Both the position numbers and the translations under genes were made by a program. Shown here in pieces: positions 34,907 to 43,049 of a stretch of 64,000 nt of DNA. The stretch lies in assembly GCA_947389015.1 (NCBI GenBank), contig CANDVA010000002.1, positions 124,001-188,000 of the forward strand. The letters run 5' to 3'. Numbering within the stretch: position 1 is the stretch's first letter; each line of letters begins with the position of its first letter. A model generated the notes under the pieces. It had not been told where the DNA came from. It saw nothing but the letters and a program-made list of their open reading frames with translations, and did no database searches. The DNA is from an uncultured Clostridia bacterium (GTDB lineage: Bacteria; Bacillota; Clostridia; Oscillospirales; Ruminococcaceae).

Positions 34907-35782
34907 CTAATTCAGCTTTGTAAAGCCCTCTCCGTAGACCTCGCCCGCCGTCGTCGTGACAACAAACGCTTTCGGGTCTATCTCCTTTATGATACGCTTT
35001 ACCTTTGAATACGCGCTTCGGTGGACTGCCGTAGCTATGACCTGCCGTTCCTCGCCGCTGTACGCGCCCTCGCCCTTTAACAGCGTAACGCCGCGCTCCT
35101 GCTCGATAAGCTTGTGCGCGATCTCCGTCGGGCAGTGCGAGAATATCAGCAAGAAACGACTCTCCTGACTGCCGTACACCAGCACATCAATGAACTTCGA
35201 CTGAACAAATATCGCCACGACCGCGAACAGCACGACGTTGATATCCCTGTAAACCGCCAGTCCGAGCAGCACCACAATACCGTCCAGAGCCGCCTGTATG
35301 CCACCGAGCTTAAGATCGGGCAGGAATCGGTTGATTATCTTCGTGATTATATCCGTACCGCCTGACGTACCCTCGCGCTGATAGGTAAGTCCCATTCCCG
35401 CGCCCATAAGCGCACCCCCGAATATCGCCGCCATTATGCCGTTTCTGTTCTCGGCGCTGTAAATAGGTACAAACGCCTCCGCCAAGTCGGTCGCGATGGT
35501 TATTGCCGCGACGGATATCAGCGTTTTCACCATAGTAGCCTTGTTCAACAGAAAAAAACCCGCGATGATAAGCGGAACGTTCAGCAGCATTATCAGCGTA
35601 CCGACCTGCCAGTCCGTCAGTCCCGAAATGATGATTGCAACGCCCGTAGCGCCGCCCGGAGCTATATTGTTCGGGGATATAAAGCAGTGAACTCCCAGCG
35701 AGTAGACTGCCGCTCCGAGCAGTATCACCGCAATATCAAACGCCCACCGCAGAACGGTATTTTTTCTTGAATTTTTGACCAT
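34907..35782 (-). CDS. YitT family membrane protein (DUF161/DUF2179)
   Basis: This 291-aa protein has five to six N-terminal membrane helices, with the family motifs FISPNNIAPGGATGVAII and GGTDIITKI. A soluble C-terminal DUF2179 domain contains GVTLLKGEGAYSGEERQV. The function is not established; transport or sensing is assumed. It lies between mrnC and yebC. Confidence 0.9.
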   Translation of the reverse strand: MVKNSRKNTVLRWAFDIAVILLGAAVYSLGVHCFISPNNIAPGGATGVAIIISGLTDWQVGTLIMLLNVPLIIAGFFLLNKATMVKTLISVAAITIATDLAEAFVPIYSAENRNGIMAAIFGGALMGAGMGLTYQREGTSGGTDIITKIINRFLPDLKLGGIQAALDGIVVLLGLAVYRDINVVLFAVVAIFVQSKFIDVLVYGSQESRFLLIFSHCPTEIAHKLIEQERGVTLLKGEGAYSGEERQVIATAVHRSAYSKVKRIIKEIDPKAFVVTTTAGEVYGEGFTKLN

Positions 35783-35803
35783 AGCGTCCTCCGCGAAACA
35801 AAT

Positions 35804-36214
35804 TTAATCGCTGTCTATAGGAAGCGCAACGCAGATCGTATTGAACAGCTCCGCGGCGCGCTCGTCCTGCCCGCTCAGAGCAAGATATCCGAACAGCGCC
35901 TCAAGCGCCGTAGCCCGGCGATATTCGGACGGCTTAGCGCTTTTAGGCACGGAGATACCGCCCGCGTTGCGTCCGCGCCGCAGGATATCCGCCTCACGCT
36001 CGCTGAGGAGCGGTTCAATAACGCCGACCGCCTCGGACTGATAGCTCGCGCGGACGCGCTCAACAACCAGCTCGTGCAGCCTGCCCGCGTTGGTCTGATG
36101 CTGCCTGACAACCCGCTCGCGCACCAAGACCTCGTACACGCTGTCGCCGTAAAACGCCAGAATGTTAGGGCTGAACGCCGCCGCTTCCTTTTCGGTCAGT
36201 TTCTCAAACGTCAT
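35804..36214 (-). CDS. mrnC: Mini-ribonuclease 3 (MrnC)
   Basis: This is a 136-aa protein from the ATG at 36214, chosen for the GGAGAAG site 6 nt upstream. It is a bare RNase III catalytic domain without a dsRNA-binding domain. The signature LAFYGDSVYEVLVRE (about residue 17) carries the catalytic Asp, and ALEALFGYLAL carries the second acidic site. It matures 23S rRNA ends in Firmicutes. It starts one base after the preceding gene's stop. Confidence 0.92.
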   Translation of the reverse strand: MTFEKLTEKEAAAFSPNILAFYGDSVYEVLVRERVVRQHQTNAGRLHELVVERVRASYQSEAVGVIEPLLSEREADILRRGRNAGGISVPKSAKPSEYRRATALEALFGYLALSGQDERAAELFNTICVALPIDSD

Positions 36215-36215
36215 C

Positions 36216-36911
36216 TTACTTCTCCAGAATGTAGTAAACGTAGCTGTATTCCTCACTGTGCAAGTCAAACATATACATTTCCTTGTTGATTTCGCCTATG
36301 CCCGCCGACATTTCGTTATCCGCCGCTCCCTCGTACTTTTTGACGAGCTCGCTCATAGGACGGTACAAACCGTTAGTCCAGTCGGTTTTCGGCGCAATGT
36401 AAAAGTCGCGTATCTTGAAGTGCTGCTCCCTTGCAAATCTCAAGACCGCATCCAGAGGCACGAGTCTGCCGAAGCGATGCTCAACATAGCTTCGCGTATC
36501 GGGTGACGGGTCGATAAGCCAGCAAAGCGTTCTGTACACGGCGACCGAGCCCTTTTTCAGGCTGCCGTACAAGCGCTCCAGCCGAAGCGGAACGCCGTCG
36601 GGCTCCGCGCCGCAGTTTAGCCACACGAATTCCCAGCCGCCCTCTTTTTCGGGCAGCTCGAACGCTCCGACAACACACGTTTCAAATCCGAGAGCCGCCG
36701 CGCTGTCGGCACGGTGCCGCTCGTAAAACGCCGCAAGCGGCTTCACTCCCGTGTTTTCGGCAATGATACGCGGCGTAATACTCTCGTCGCCGACAAAAAG
36801 CGCATTTGCGCATTTGATCTCACCGCAAAGCTCCGTTACCTTTCGCGAGGTTTCCGCGCTGCCCGCCGTTGAGCGTTCCATTTCCCGAATTAAGTTGCCG
36901 ATAAAACTCAT
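36216..36911 (-). CDS. Hypothetical protein, possibly methyltransferase-like
   Basis: This is a 231-aa protein from the ATG at 36911, 8 nt after GGAGG. I do not recognise the family with certainty. A strand-turn pattern FETCVVGAFELPEKEGGWEF, then LYGSLKKGSVAVYRTLCWL, resembles the second half of a Rossmann methyltransferase, but no SAM-binding glycine loop is visible. It sits in a conserved ribosome-related operon between obg and mrnC. Confidence 0.65.
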   Translation of the reverse strand: MSFIGNLIREMERSTAGSAETSRKVTELCGEIKCANALFVGDESITPRIIAENTGVKPLAAFYERHRADSAAALGFETCVVGAFELPEKEGGWEFVWLNCGAEPDGVPLRLERLYGSLKKGSVAVYRTLCWLIDPSPDTRSYVEHRFGRLVPLDAVLRFAREQHFKIRDFYIAPKTDWTNGLYRPMSELVKKYEGAADNEMSAGIGEINKEMYMFDLHSEEYSYVYYILEK

Positions 36912-36955
36912 AGATGTCACCTCCGAGATCCCGCTCCGAGGAATTATTTCTTTAT

Positions 36956-38230
36956 TTAACGTACATAATTGAACTCAAAATCAAAGATGGAAACAAGGTC
37001 GTCGTCCTGTATCCCCTGCCGCTCCAACTCGTCTATTATACCGCTTGAACGGAGAACGCGCTGAAAATACTGAAGGCTCTCGTAGTCCTCCATATTGACC
37101 GTGGACAAGATTGGCGCGAGCCATTCCGCGTCGACGATAAACACTCCGTCCACCTTTTCAACCTTAAAGCTGTGCTTCTCCTCGTCGAGCTTCGCAAGCT
37201 CCTCCAAGGTCAGCGGAACAGCCTCATAGCGTTTCACGGGCGGCAGCGTATCAAGCTTTGACGTCACCGCGTCCATAAGCTTGTCCGTGCCCTCGGTAGT
37301 CGCCGCGGATATGCGGAAGAACTGCAAACCCTTATCGGTGATATACTTCTCGAACGCGGCGATCTGCTCGTCCGTCGCGAGGTCGCATTTGTTTGCAGCG
37401 ACTATCTGCGGGCGCTCCGCAAGCTCCTCGGAGAAGCCGGCAAGCTCCGCGTTTATTTTCTCAAAGTCATCTGCGGGGTCGCGCCCCTCTATTCCCGAAA
37501 CATCGACGACGTGGACTATCAGGCGGCAGCGCTCGACGTGCCGCAGAAACTCGTGACCGAGACCCACACCCTCCGACGCGCCCTCAATAAGCCCGGGGAT
37601 ATCCGCCATTACGAACGACTTTTCGCCGCGCTTTACAACGCCCAGTACGGGAGTAAGAGTGGTGAAGTGGTAGTTGGCGATCTTCGGCTTTGCCGCGCTC
37701 ACCACGCTTATCAAAGTGGATTTTCCGACATTCGGGAACCCTACAAGCCCAACGTCCGCCAATAGCTTCAATTCAAGCACCACATCAAACTTCTCCCCGG
37801 GAAATCCCGGCTTCGCGAAACGCGGTATCTGGCGTGTCGGCGTCGCGAAATGCACGTTGCCCTTGCCGCCCTTGCCGCCCTTTGCGACCACAATCGGCTC
37901 GTCGTCCGAAATGTCCGCAAGTATGCGCCCCGTATGCGTGTCCTTGATTATCGTACCGCGCGGCACCTTGATAACCGTCGGCTCCATTGACCTGCCCGAG
38001 CAGCGTTTTGCGCCGCCGGGCTCGCCGTCGGGAGCAATATACTTTTTCTTGTAGCGGAAATCTATCAGCGTAGACAAACTGTCGTCCGCGACAAAAACGA
38101 TATCCGAGCCCTTGCCGCCGTCTCCGCCGTCGGGACCGCCCGCGTTCACATATTTCTCGCGGTGAAACGACACCGCACCGTTGCCGCCATTGCCCGCTTT
38201 TATTGATATTTCAACCTTGTCGACAAACAT
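36956..38230 (-). CDS. obgE: GTPase Obg
   Basis: This 424-aa protein has the glycine-rich Obg fold (GGDGGKGSDIVFVAD, GGKGGKGN). The G domain has G1 GFPNVGKST (about 167), G3 ADIPGLIEGA and G4 NKCD. A C-terminal OCT domain is specific to Gram-positive Obg. It acts in 50S ribosome assembly and stress control. The order rplU-prp-rpmA-obg is conserved. Confidence 0.97.
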   Translation of the reverse strand: MFVDKVEISIKAGNGGNGAVSFHREKYVNAGGPDGGDGGKGSDIVFVADDSLSTLIDFRYKKKYIAPDGEPGGAKRCSGRSMEPTVIKVPRGTIIKDTHTGRILADISDDEPIVVAKGGKGGKGNVHFATPTRQIPRFAKPGFPGEKFDVVLELKLLADVGLVGFPNVGKSTLISVVSAAKPKIANYHFTTLTPVLGVVKRGEKSFVMADIPGLIEGASEGVGLGHEFLRHVERCRLIVHVVDVSGIEGRDPADDFEKINAELAGFSEELAERPQIVAANKCDLATDEQIAAFEKYITDKGLQFFRISAATTEGTDKLMDAVTSKLDTLPPVKRYEAVPLTLEELAKLDEEKHSFKVEKVDGVFIVDAEWLAPILSTVNMEDYESLQYFQRVLRSSGIIDELERQGIQDDDLVSIFDFEFNYVR

Positions 38231-38273
38231 TCCCGACCGCCTCCGTTCTATTATTCTCCCCTTGCCAACTCAA

Positions 38274-38308
38274 AAAATACACAAATAAGCCGGACAGAGA
38301 TCCGGCTT
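38274..38308 (-). terminator. Terminator-like hairpin between rpmA and obg
   Basis: On the minus strand AAGCCGGA and TCCGGCTT (38287-38308) form an 8-bp stem, followed by ATTTGTGTATTTTTT. It is probably partial, giving more L21/L27 mRNA than obg mRNA. Confidence 0.75.
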
Positions 38309-38330
38309 AGTGTGTACAAATGTACAGAGC

Positions 38331-38615
38331 TTAGTCAGCAGCGTAAACGCTGACCTGCTTTCTGTCGCGACCTACGCGCTCAAACTTAACCTTGCCGTCA
38401 ACAAGAGCGAACAGGGTATCATCGGAGCCTCTGCCAACATTGTTTCCGGGGTGAATGTGAGTGCCGCGCTGTCTTACAAGAATGTTGCCCGCAAGGACAA
38501 ACTGTCCATCCGCGCGCTTAACGCCAAGTCTTTTGGACTCGGAGTCACGTCCGTTCTTGGTAGAACCCATTCCCTTTTTATGAGCGAAATACTGTAAACT
38601 GATCTTAATCATCAT
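38331..38615 (-). CDS. rpmA: 50S ribosomal protein L27 with cleavable N-terminus
   Basis: This 94-aa protein has a typical L27 body ([15 protein letters not shown] and [15 protein letters not shown]). Before it sits the Firmicutes extension [10 protein letters not shown], which Prp cuts after F10 in related species to expose the residues that reach the peptidyl-transferase centre. AGGAGG precedes the tandem ATGs. prp lies directly upstream. Confidence 0.97.
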   Translation of the reverse strand: MMIKISLQYFAHKKGMGSTKNGRDSESKRLGVKRADGQFVLAGNILVRQRGTHIHPGNNVGRGSDDTLFALVDGKVKFERVGRDRKQVSVYAAD

Positions 38616-38627
38616 TTTTTCCTCCTG

Positions 38628-38933
38628 TTAATCAATTTCAACCTTGACCTTGCTGTAATCCTCGGCAATTGCCGTCAAATGCTCGTAAAACGCCGCCAGC
38701 AGCTTTTCCGCCGAACTATCGCCGTTGATAAGCGTCAATGAGATAAGGTTATTCTCAACCACGACCTCGGCATTCGCGCCAAAGTTCTCCGTCACCGCAT
38801 TGCACACAAGCATCGTGCACGAGCTGACAGCAGCACAGACGATATCATTCCCATCCGTGCCGTAGCCCGCGTGACCGCTTATCTCGAAGCCGCAGAACAA
38901 GCCGCTTTTCTTATGGAATACAGCTTTAAGCAT
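38628..38933 (-). CDS. prp: Ribosomal-processing cysteine protease Prp
   Basis: This 101-aa protein has the catalytic His in ISGHAGYGTDG (H21) and Cys in DIVCAAVSS (C33), the Prp dyad spacing. It cleaves the L27 N-terminus. It lies between rplU and rpmA, and its ATG overlaps the rplU stop by one base. Confidence 0.95.
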   Translation of the reverse strand: MLKAVFHKKSGLFCGFEISGHAGYGTDGNDIVCAAVSSCTMLVCNAVTENFGANAEVVVENNLISLTLINGDSSAEKLLAAFYEHLTAIAEDYSKVKVEID

Positions 38934-39238
38934 TACGCGTTGATAGCCTCGATTCTTACCTGGCTGTACGGCTGTCTGTGACCCATTTTTCTCTTAACGT
39001 GCTTCTTGGGCTTGTAAGTGAAAACGGTGATCTTCTTAGCCTTGCCATTCTTCAAAAGCGTAGCCTTTACCGAAGCGCCGCTCACATAGGGAGCGCCGAC
39101 AGTAACGCCGTCGTCCTTGCCGACCATGATTACCTTATCGAAGGTGATTTCGCCCTCGGCGTCGAGCTTCTCGATAAAGAGAACATCGCCCTCTTTAACC
39201 TGATACTGCTTTCCGCCTGTCTCAATTACTGCGTACAT
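38933..39238 (-). CDS. rplU: 50S ribosomal protein L21
   Basis: This is a 101-aa protein from the ATG at 39238, with GAGG 9 nt upstream. It shows [18 protein letters not shown] and the C-terminal [19 protein letters not shown], the 23S-rRNA-binding tail. It is the first gene of the operon. Confidence 0.97.
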   Translation of the reverse strand: MYAVIETGGKQYQVKEGDVLFIEKLDAEGEITFDKVIMVGKDDGVTVGAPYVSGASVKATLLKNGKAKKITVFTYKPKKHVKRKMGHRQPYSQVRIEAINA

Positions 39239-39321
39239 AGTTTCATACCTCATTTTATCAGACTCGCTGTGTTAAGGTGAGCGGGCTGTTCCCTCTGCTT
39301 AACGTACCCCACACAAGCGGC
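39239..39321 (-). promoter_or_regulatory. L21 leader (5' UTR structured element)
   Basis: The ~83-nt 5' UTR between the promoter and rplU folds with GTTAAG and CTTAAC as a closing stem. It has a GC-rich interior (GGGAACAGCCCGC) and resembles the ribosomal protein L21 leader described upstream of rplU in Firmicutes, likely for autoregulation by L21. The assignment is from position and gross structure. Confidence 0.6.
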
Positions 39322-39327
39322 TTTATT

Positions 39328-39356
39328 ATTATATCACAACGCAATCCCGTTGTCAA
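39328..39356 (-). promoter_or_regulatory. Consensus promoter of rplU-prp-rpmA-obg operon
   Basis: On the minus strand TTGACA (39351-39356) and TATAAT (39328-39333), both perfect, are 17 nt apart, with a TGA extended -10. This fits the high expression expected of ribosomal proteins. Confidence 0.88.
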
Positions 39357-39461
39357 GGGGTTTTCCGAATTTTAAGCCAAAAAACGATAAATTTTTTTGA
39401 CGCCCGCAAAAAAGATAATTCATAATATGTGAATTAAAGTTATATTACTTCGTATGAAAAT

Positions 39462-39486
39462 AATATTAAGTAATTTACTTAATATT
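39462..39486. repeat. 25-bp perfect AT palindrome
   Basis: Two 12-bp arms (AATATTAAGTAA / TTACTTAATATT) flank a single T. It lies in the AT-rich gap between the rplU promoter and the next small RNA promoter. It may be an operator or a cruciform site. No gene overlaps it. Confidence 0.6.
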
Positions 39487-39561
39487 TATAGTTATTATGT
39501 TCAATTGCATAAAAGTTATTTTGTATAATATGTCGAAGTTGTAAAAAATCACAAAAAGTTG

Positions 39562-39590
39562 TTGACAAATCAACCTGTTTGCTGTATAAT
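39562..39590 (+). promoter_or_regulatory. Perfect SigA promoter of the 39.6-kb small RNA
   Basis: TTGACA (39562-39567) and TATAAT (39585-39590) are both perfect and 17 nt apart. Only a short non-coding stretch lies before the terminator at 39687. Confidence 0.85.
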
Positions 39591-39596
39591 ATAATC

Positions 39597-39713
39597 AAAC
39601 AAAGGAAGCGGAATAACCTCCGTGTCGTTTGTTTGTTTAGTTGTCTCCTTTCTTTTGTTCTACACATAATTTATAATTTGATTTCCGAGCCTTACATAAG
39701 GCTCATTTTTTTT
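39597..39713 (+). ncRNA. Candidate small RNA (~117 nt)
   Basis: It is bracketed by a perfect promoter and an intrinsic terminator (GAGCCTT/AAGGCTC with TTTTTTTT, 39687-39713), and no ORF has a ribosome site. The 5' end folds with CAAACAAA (39596-39603) and TTTGTTTG (39628-39635), capping a small CGGA/TCCG stem. The linker TTGTCTCCTTTCTTTTGTTC stays single-stranded and is complementary to AAAGGAG-type ribosome sites. This is the layout of trans-acting Firmicutes sRNAs. The family was not recognised. Confidence 0.6.
39687..39713 (+). terminator. Terminator of the 39.6-kb small RNA
   Basis: A 7-bp stem GAGCCTT/AAGGCTC with a 4-nt loop is followed by A and eight T. Confidence 0.85.
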
Positions 39714-39734
39714 GATGTTTTTCACAAAAAGCTA

Positions 39735-39763
39735 TGGAAAATTTCACAGTTCTATGTTATAAT
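39735..39763 (+). promoter_or_regulatory. Candidate promoter upstream of the hairpin repeat region
   Basis: TGGAAA (39735-39740) and a perfect TATAAT (39758-39763) are 17 nt apart. Transcription would run through the hairpin-rich stretch toward the small basic protein gene and ymfF. Confidence 0.5.
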
Positions 39764-39858
39764 AATAAGGTATTGACTTTTTGTGACTATAAAATTAGAA
39801 TTTAGCGCTGTTAACCCATAGCGCTCTCCGCGCGAAGCACGGAATAAAAGTTTTTCGC

Positions 39859-39989
39859 CAAGCCTTTTTTAAAAAAGGCTTGCGGAGTGCTGAGGCAGCA
39901 TCTCTGCACAGACTTGTACACGCCTTACGTGTTGTTACAATGCGCGGCTTTTTGCGTGTTTTGCGACGCAAAACCTAATTGCCATTAGG
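39859..39989. repeat. Cluster of perfect inverted repeats
   Basis: A 24-bp perfect palindrome (39859-39882, arms CAAGCCTTTTTT) is followed by GTTTTGCGACGCAAAAC (39958-39974) and CCTAATTGCCATTAGG (39974-39989). No coding frame is convincing here. It merges into the dispersed repeat that follows and may be a degenerate part of the same element. Confidence 0.6.
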
Positions 39990-40068
39990 ACAATTCGAGC
40001 AAAAAACGCTGAAAACTTTGGCGAAGCAGAAGTTTAGCGCACCGCTGCAAAGCGGCGGAACAAAAATG

Positions 40069-40222
40069 GCGCTAAAAGGGCTTGGGGAAAAACAAGGACA
40101 CCTGTGCCACGTTTTTCCCCAAATCGGTGATTTTACCAACAGGCAAAATCGCCCATAAATCACTTTTTTCTGGCGGTGGCAGAAAAAAACAATCAGCGAC
40201 CCAAACCATGCTTTGCTAAGAT
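40069..40222 (-). repeat. Dispersed three-hairpin repeat, copy 1
   Basis: Read on the minus strand, this ~154-bp segment is homologous to 45192-45333 in the other orientation. Shared blocks include ATCTTAGCAAAG, TTTGGGTCGCTGATT, TTTTGCCTGTTGG and TTTTTCCCCAAGCCCTTTTA. It forms three successive hairpins; the stems of the second carry substitutions that mostly keep pairing. It lies just upstream of the 67-aa basic protein gene. Confidence 0.8.
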
Positions 40223-40265
40223 TAATTCTTAATTTATGTCATCAACATAATTGGGAGGACGTAAA

Positions 40266-40469
40266 ATGGCTAAAAAGAAATCGGGTATCCCAGGACTGTC
40301 GTTCAGCTGGAAGCGTGCGCTAGGCATTACCGCGGCTAAGCAACGTTTCGCTCGGAAAACTGGTATCCCCACCACCAAAGCAGGTCTGGAACGCAAGATC
40401 GGCAGAGCGGTAATGGATATGCTCGATCCGACAAGCGGTTCCAAGAAAACCACTAAAAAGAAAAAGTAA
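40266..40469 (+). CDS. Small basic hypothetical protein (67 aa)
   Basis: This is a 67-aa protein from the ATG at 40266, with GGGAGG 7 nt upstream. It is very basic, with lysine runs at both ends (MAKKK and TTKKKK), and has a middle segment FARKTGIPTTKAGLERKIG that could be a nucleic-acid-binding helix pair. I do not recognise the family. It sits directly in front of ymfF, with whose start region its end is almost contiguous, and right behind the repeat. Confidence 0.7.
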   Translation: MAKKKSGIPGLSFSWKRALGITAAKQRFARKTGIPTTKAGLERKIGRAVMDMLDPTSGSKKTTKKKK

Positions 40470-40478
40470 GGACTGATA

Positions 40479-41783
40479 ATTATTTTTGAACAAAAACAAA
40501 TTGGCAGCGGAGTTTATCTGTATAAATATACCGACAAGCGTTACAAAACAAATGAAATACAGGTAATGCTGTATACGGACTTCGACGAGCTTTCCCGCTC
40601 GGACAGCGCCGCGGCGGCATACATTCTTACAGACTGCTGCAAAAAATTCCCCACCTATTCCGAGCTATCAAAGCATCTGGCAAATCTGTACAGCGCGTCG
40701 CTTTATTCCAACGTCAATTTTGCGTGGAGTGGTATGAGAGTCGCGGCGGTCAAGGCTAACGTCCTTGATAACGCATACGCGCTCAACGGAGAAAATCTCG
40801 AGGCGGAGATGTGCGAAATACTCTGCGAGTGTCTGCTCTCCCCTAACACCAAAGACGGCGCGTTCGACGAGACCGCGACCGCAAATATGCGCGCGGAGAT
40901 CATCGACGATATTGACAGCGTCATCAACGAGAAGTCGAGCTACGCCGCGCAGCGCGGCGCTATGACCGCATACAAGGGCGAGCCTATGGAAACGCCGCCC
41001 GTCGGCACTCACGAGCAGGCGGAACGGATAACTCCCGAGACAGCGTACCGCGCTTACAGCAAAATGCTCGAGACCGCCCGCATACACATAGTCTGCTCGG
41101 GATCGAGCGACTTCACCGATACGGAAAGAGTGTTCACCGAGGCGTTCTCAAAGCTTGAACGCGGTAAAATATGCGAACTGAAAAAAGTGCCCTCCAAGCT
41201 CAAGTCCGAGCCTGCCGTGTTTGCCGATACCATTCCAATGGAGCAGGCTATTCTCCGTATGTACTTCAAGGCTCCCGACTTTGATGATTTCCGCGCGGCG
41301 TTAATGCTGAGCGTTATCCTCGGCGGAATGACGACCTCTCGGTTTTTCCTGAATATCCGTGAAAAGCAATCGCTGTGCTATTACTGCGCCTGCACGGGAA
41401 ACAGGATACTGCGCACTCTCACCGCATACGCGGGCGTTGAGCCACAGAATATCGAGCTGACAAAACAGGCTATACTCAACGAGCTGACCGATATACGCGA
41501 AAACGGAGTGACCGACGAGGAGCTTGAAGCTGCAAAGCTTGATCTGTACAACCGCTATTCCTCGATGAGGGATAATCCCTCGGCAATGGTCGCGTGGTAT
41601 CACGGACAGATACTTGACGACGGGATACTTTCTCCTGAGGAGGAATGCAGAGAGATCGAAAAAGTGACCTCCGAAAGGATACGGGCAGCGGCAAGAGCGT
41701 ACACGCTAGATACAGTCTACACCCTCTGCTCTCCCCATCTTGACGGTACGACGGACAACAACGGAGAGGAGGCGGCGGAATGA
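40479..41783 (+). CDS. ymfF: M16-family peptidase-like protein YmfF with apparent AUU start
   Basis: This is 435 aa if started at ATT 40479. M16 (pitrilysin-like) fold, with the N-terminal strand GVYLYKYTDKRYKTNEIQVM and the C-terminal half containing FKAPDFDDFRAALMLSVILG. The zinc motif HxxEH is absent, as in the inactive partner of the YmfF/YmfH pair. From the upstream in-frame TAA (40467) to the ATG at 40566 there is no ATG, GTG or TTG, but the first strand lies there. ATT at 40479, 6 nt behind AAGGA, is the best start, and the resulting length fits the family. Confidence 0.85.
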   Translation: MIFEQKQIGSGVYLYKYTDKRYKTNEIQVMLYTDFDELSRSDSAAAAYILTDCCKKFPTYSELSKHLANLYSASLYSNVNFAWSGMRVAAVKANVLDNAYALNGENLEAEMCEILCECLLSPNTKDGAFDETATANMRAEIIDDIDSVINEKSSYAAQRGAMTAYKGEPMETPPVGTHEQAERITPETAYRAYSKMLETARIHIVCSGSSDFTDTERVFTEAFSKLERGKICELKKVPSKLKSEPAVFADTIPMEQAILRMYFKAPDFDDFRAALMLSVILGGMTTSRFFLNIREKQSLCYYCACTGNRILRTLTAYAGVEPQNIELTKQAILNELTDIRENGVTDEELEAAKLDLYNRYSSMRDNPSAMVAWYHGQILDDGILSPEEECREIEKVTSERIRAAARAYTLDTVYTLCSPHLDGTTDNNGEEAAE

Positions 41784-43048
41784 TAGAAAAAATATATGAC
41801 GACATTATGAGAGAAACCTGTCTGAAATATGTTCACGAAAGCGGAGTACGGGTGTATATGCTGCCTATGACCGGCTACTCCACGGCGGTCGCGCAGTTTA
41901 CGGCGAAATTCGGCTCGCAGGACAACGCGTTCTCTTTAAACGGCGGCGAGTTCCACAAGGTTCCCGACGGCACGGCTCACTACCTTGAGCACAAGCTGTT
42001 TGAGAGCGAGGAAAATGATGCTTTCAGACTGTTCGCGCAGACGGGAGCTTCCTGTAACGCGGGTACGAGCTTTGACTACACGCAGTACTATTTCAGCTGT
42101 ACGGACAGCTTTAAAGAAAATCTGGAAATACTTCTCGGCTTTGTGCAAGACCCCTACTTCACTCCCGAAAACGTTGAAAAGGAGCGCGGCATTATCGGAC
42201 AGGAGATCACGATGTACCGCGACAGCCCTGGGTGGAGAGTGTTCACAAATCTGCTGGAGGGCTTGTACAGCGTTAATCCCGTGCGCAACGATATCGCGGG
42301 CACAGTCGAGACCATTGCCGAGATCACCGAGAAAACGCTTTACGACTGCTACAACGCTTATTATAACCCCGCAAATATGTATCTGTGCGTTGCGGGAAAC
42401 TTCGACCCCGACGAGGTTGTCGCCGTGTGCGAGGACAAGCTGAAAAAACGAGAGCCGCTTGACGTGCGCACCGCCGCGTTTAACGAGCCGCTTACCGTAA
42501 ACAAGCGGCGTATGGAGCTTACCATGCCCGTCGCCAAGCCGATCTTCGAGATAGGCTTCAAGCGCCCCGCGCTTTCGGGACAAGCGCAGATCGACGAATA
42601 TATCCACTTCAATATACTGTTCGATATGATATTCGGCAGCGTTTCGGATTTCTTCGGACGAATGCGGGACAGCGGGCTTATAAACGAACAGTTCTCAGAC
42701 GGCGTTTTCAACGGACGCGGCTTCTGCATACCGTTCCTGCGCGGAGAGAGCGTCGACCCCGACGCGGTGCTTGCCGAGATACAGCGCGAGCTGAGAGCGT
42801 TCAAGACCGTTCCGCCGTCTCGGAAGGATTTTGACCGTATAAAGCGCGCGACTTACGGCTCGTTGGTACGCGACTTTACAAGCGCGGACGCGGTCGCGAG
42901 CACGCTGTCGGAAGCGGCGCTCAGGGACAGCTCGCCGTTCGCGACGATAGATACCGCCGCAAAGGCGGAATACGAGAAAATGCTTGAGCTGCTGCTCGGG
43001 CTTGACGAGGAAAATGTGTGTATTTCAATTGTAAAAGGAGACAGTTAA
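41780..43048 (+). CDS. ymfH: M16 family metallopeptidase YmfH
   Basis: This 422-aa protein has the inverted zinc motif HYLEH (H67, E70, H71), and the downstream Glu lies in ENVEKERGIIGQEI about 77 residues later. Together with YmfF it likely forms a heterodimeric protease; such pairs are annotated as associated with EF-P modification in Firmicutes. It overlaps the ymfF end by 4 nt. Confidence 0.93.
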   Translation: MIEKIYDDIMRETCLKYVHESGVRVYMLPMTGYSTAVAQFTAKFGSQDNAFSLNGGEFHKVPDGTAHYLEHKLFESEENDAFRLFAQTGASCNAGTSFDYTQYYFSCTDSFKENLEILLGFVQDPYFTPENVEKERGIIGQEITMYRDSPGWRVFTNLLEGLYSVNPVRNDIAGTVETIAEITEKTLYDCYNAYYNPANMYLCVAGNFDPDEVVAVCEDKLKKREPLDVRTAAFNEPLTVNKRRMELTMPVAKPIFEIGFKRPALSGQAQIDEYIHFNILFDMIFGSVSDFFGRMRDSGLINEQFSDGVFNGRGFCIPFLRGESVDPDAVLAEIQRELRAFKTVPPSRKDFDRIKRATYGSLVRDFTSADAVASTLSEAALRDSSPFATIDTAAKAEYEKMLELLLGLDEENVCISIVKGDS

Positions 43049-43049
43049 A

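Noticed and set aside
39479-39776. Short frames on both strands in the 39.5-39.8 kb gap
   Set aside because: They start inside promoter or palindrome elements without ribosome sites; the region is better explained by a small RNA unit.
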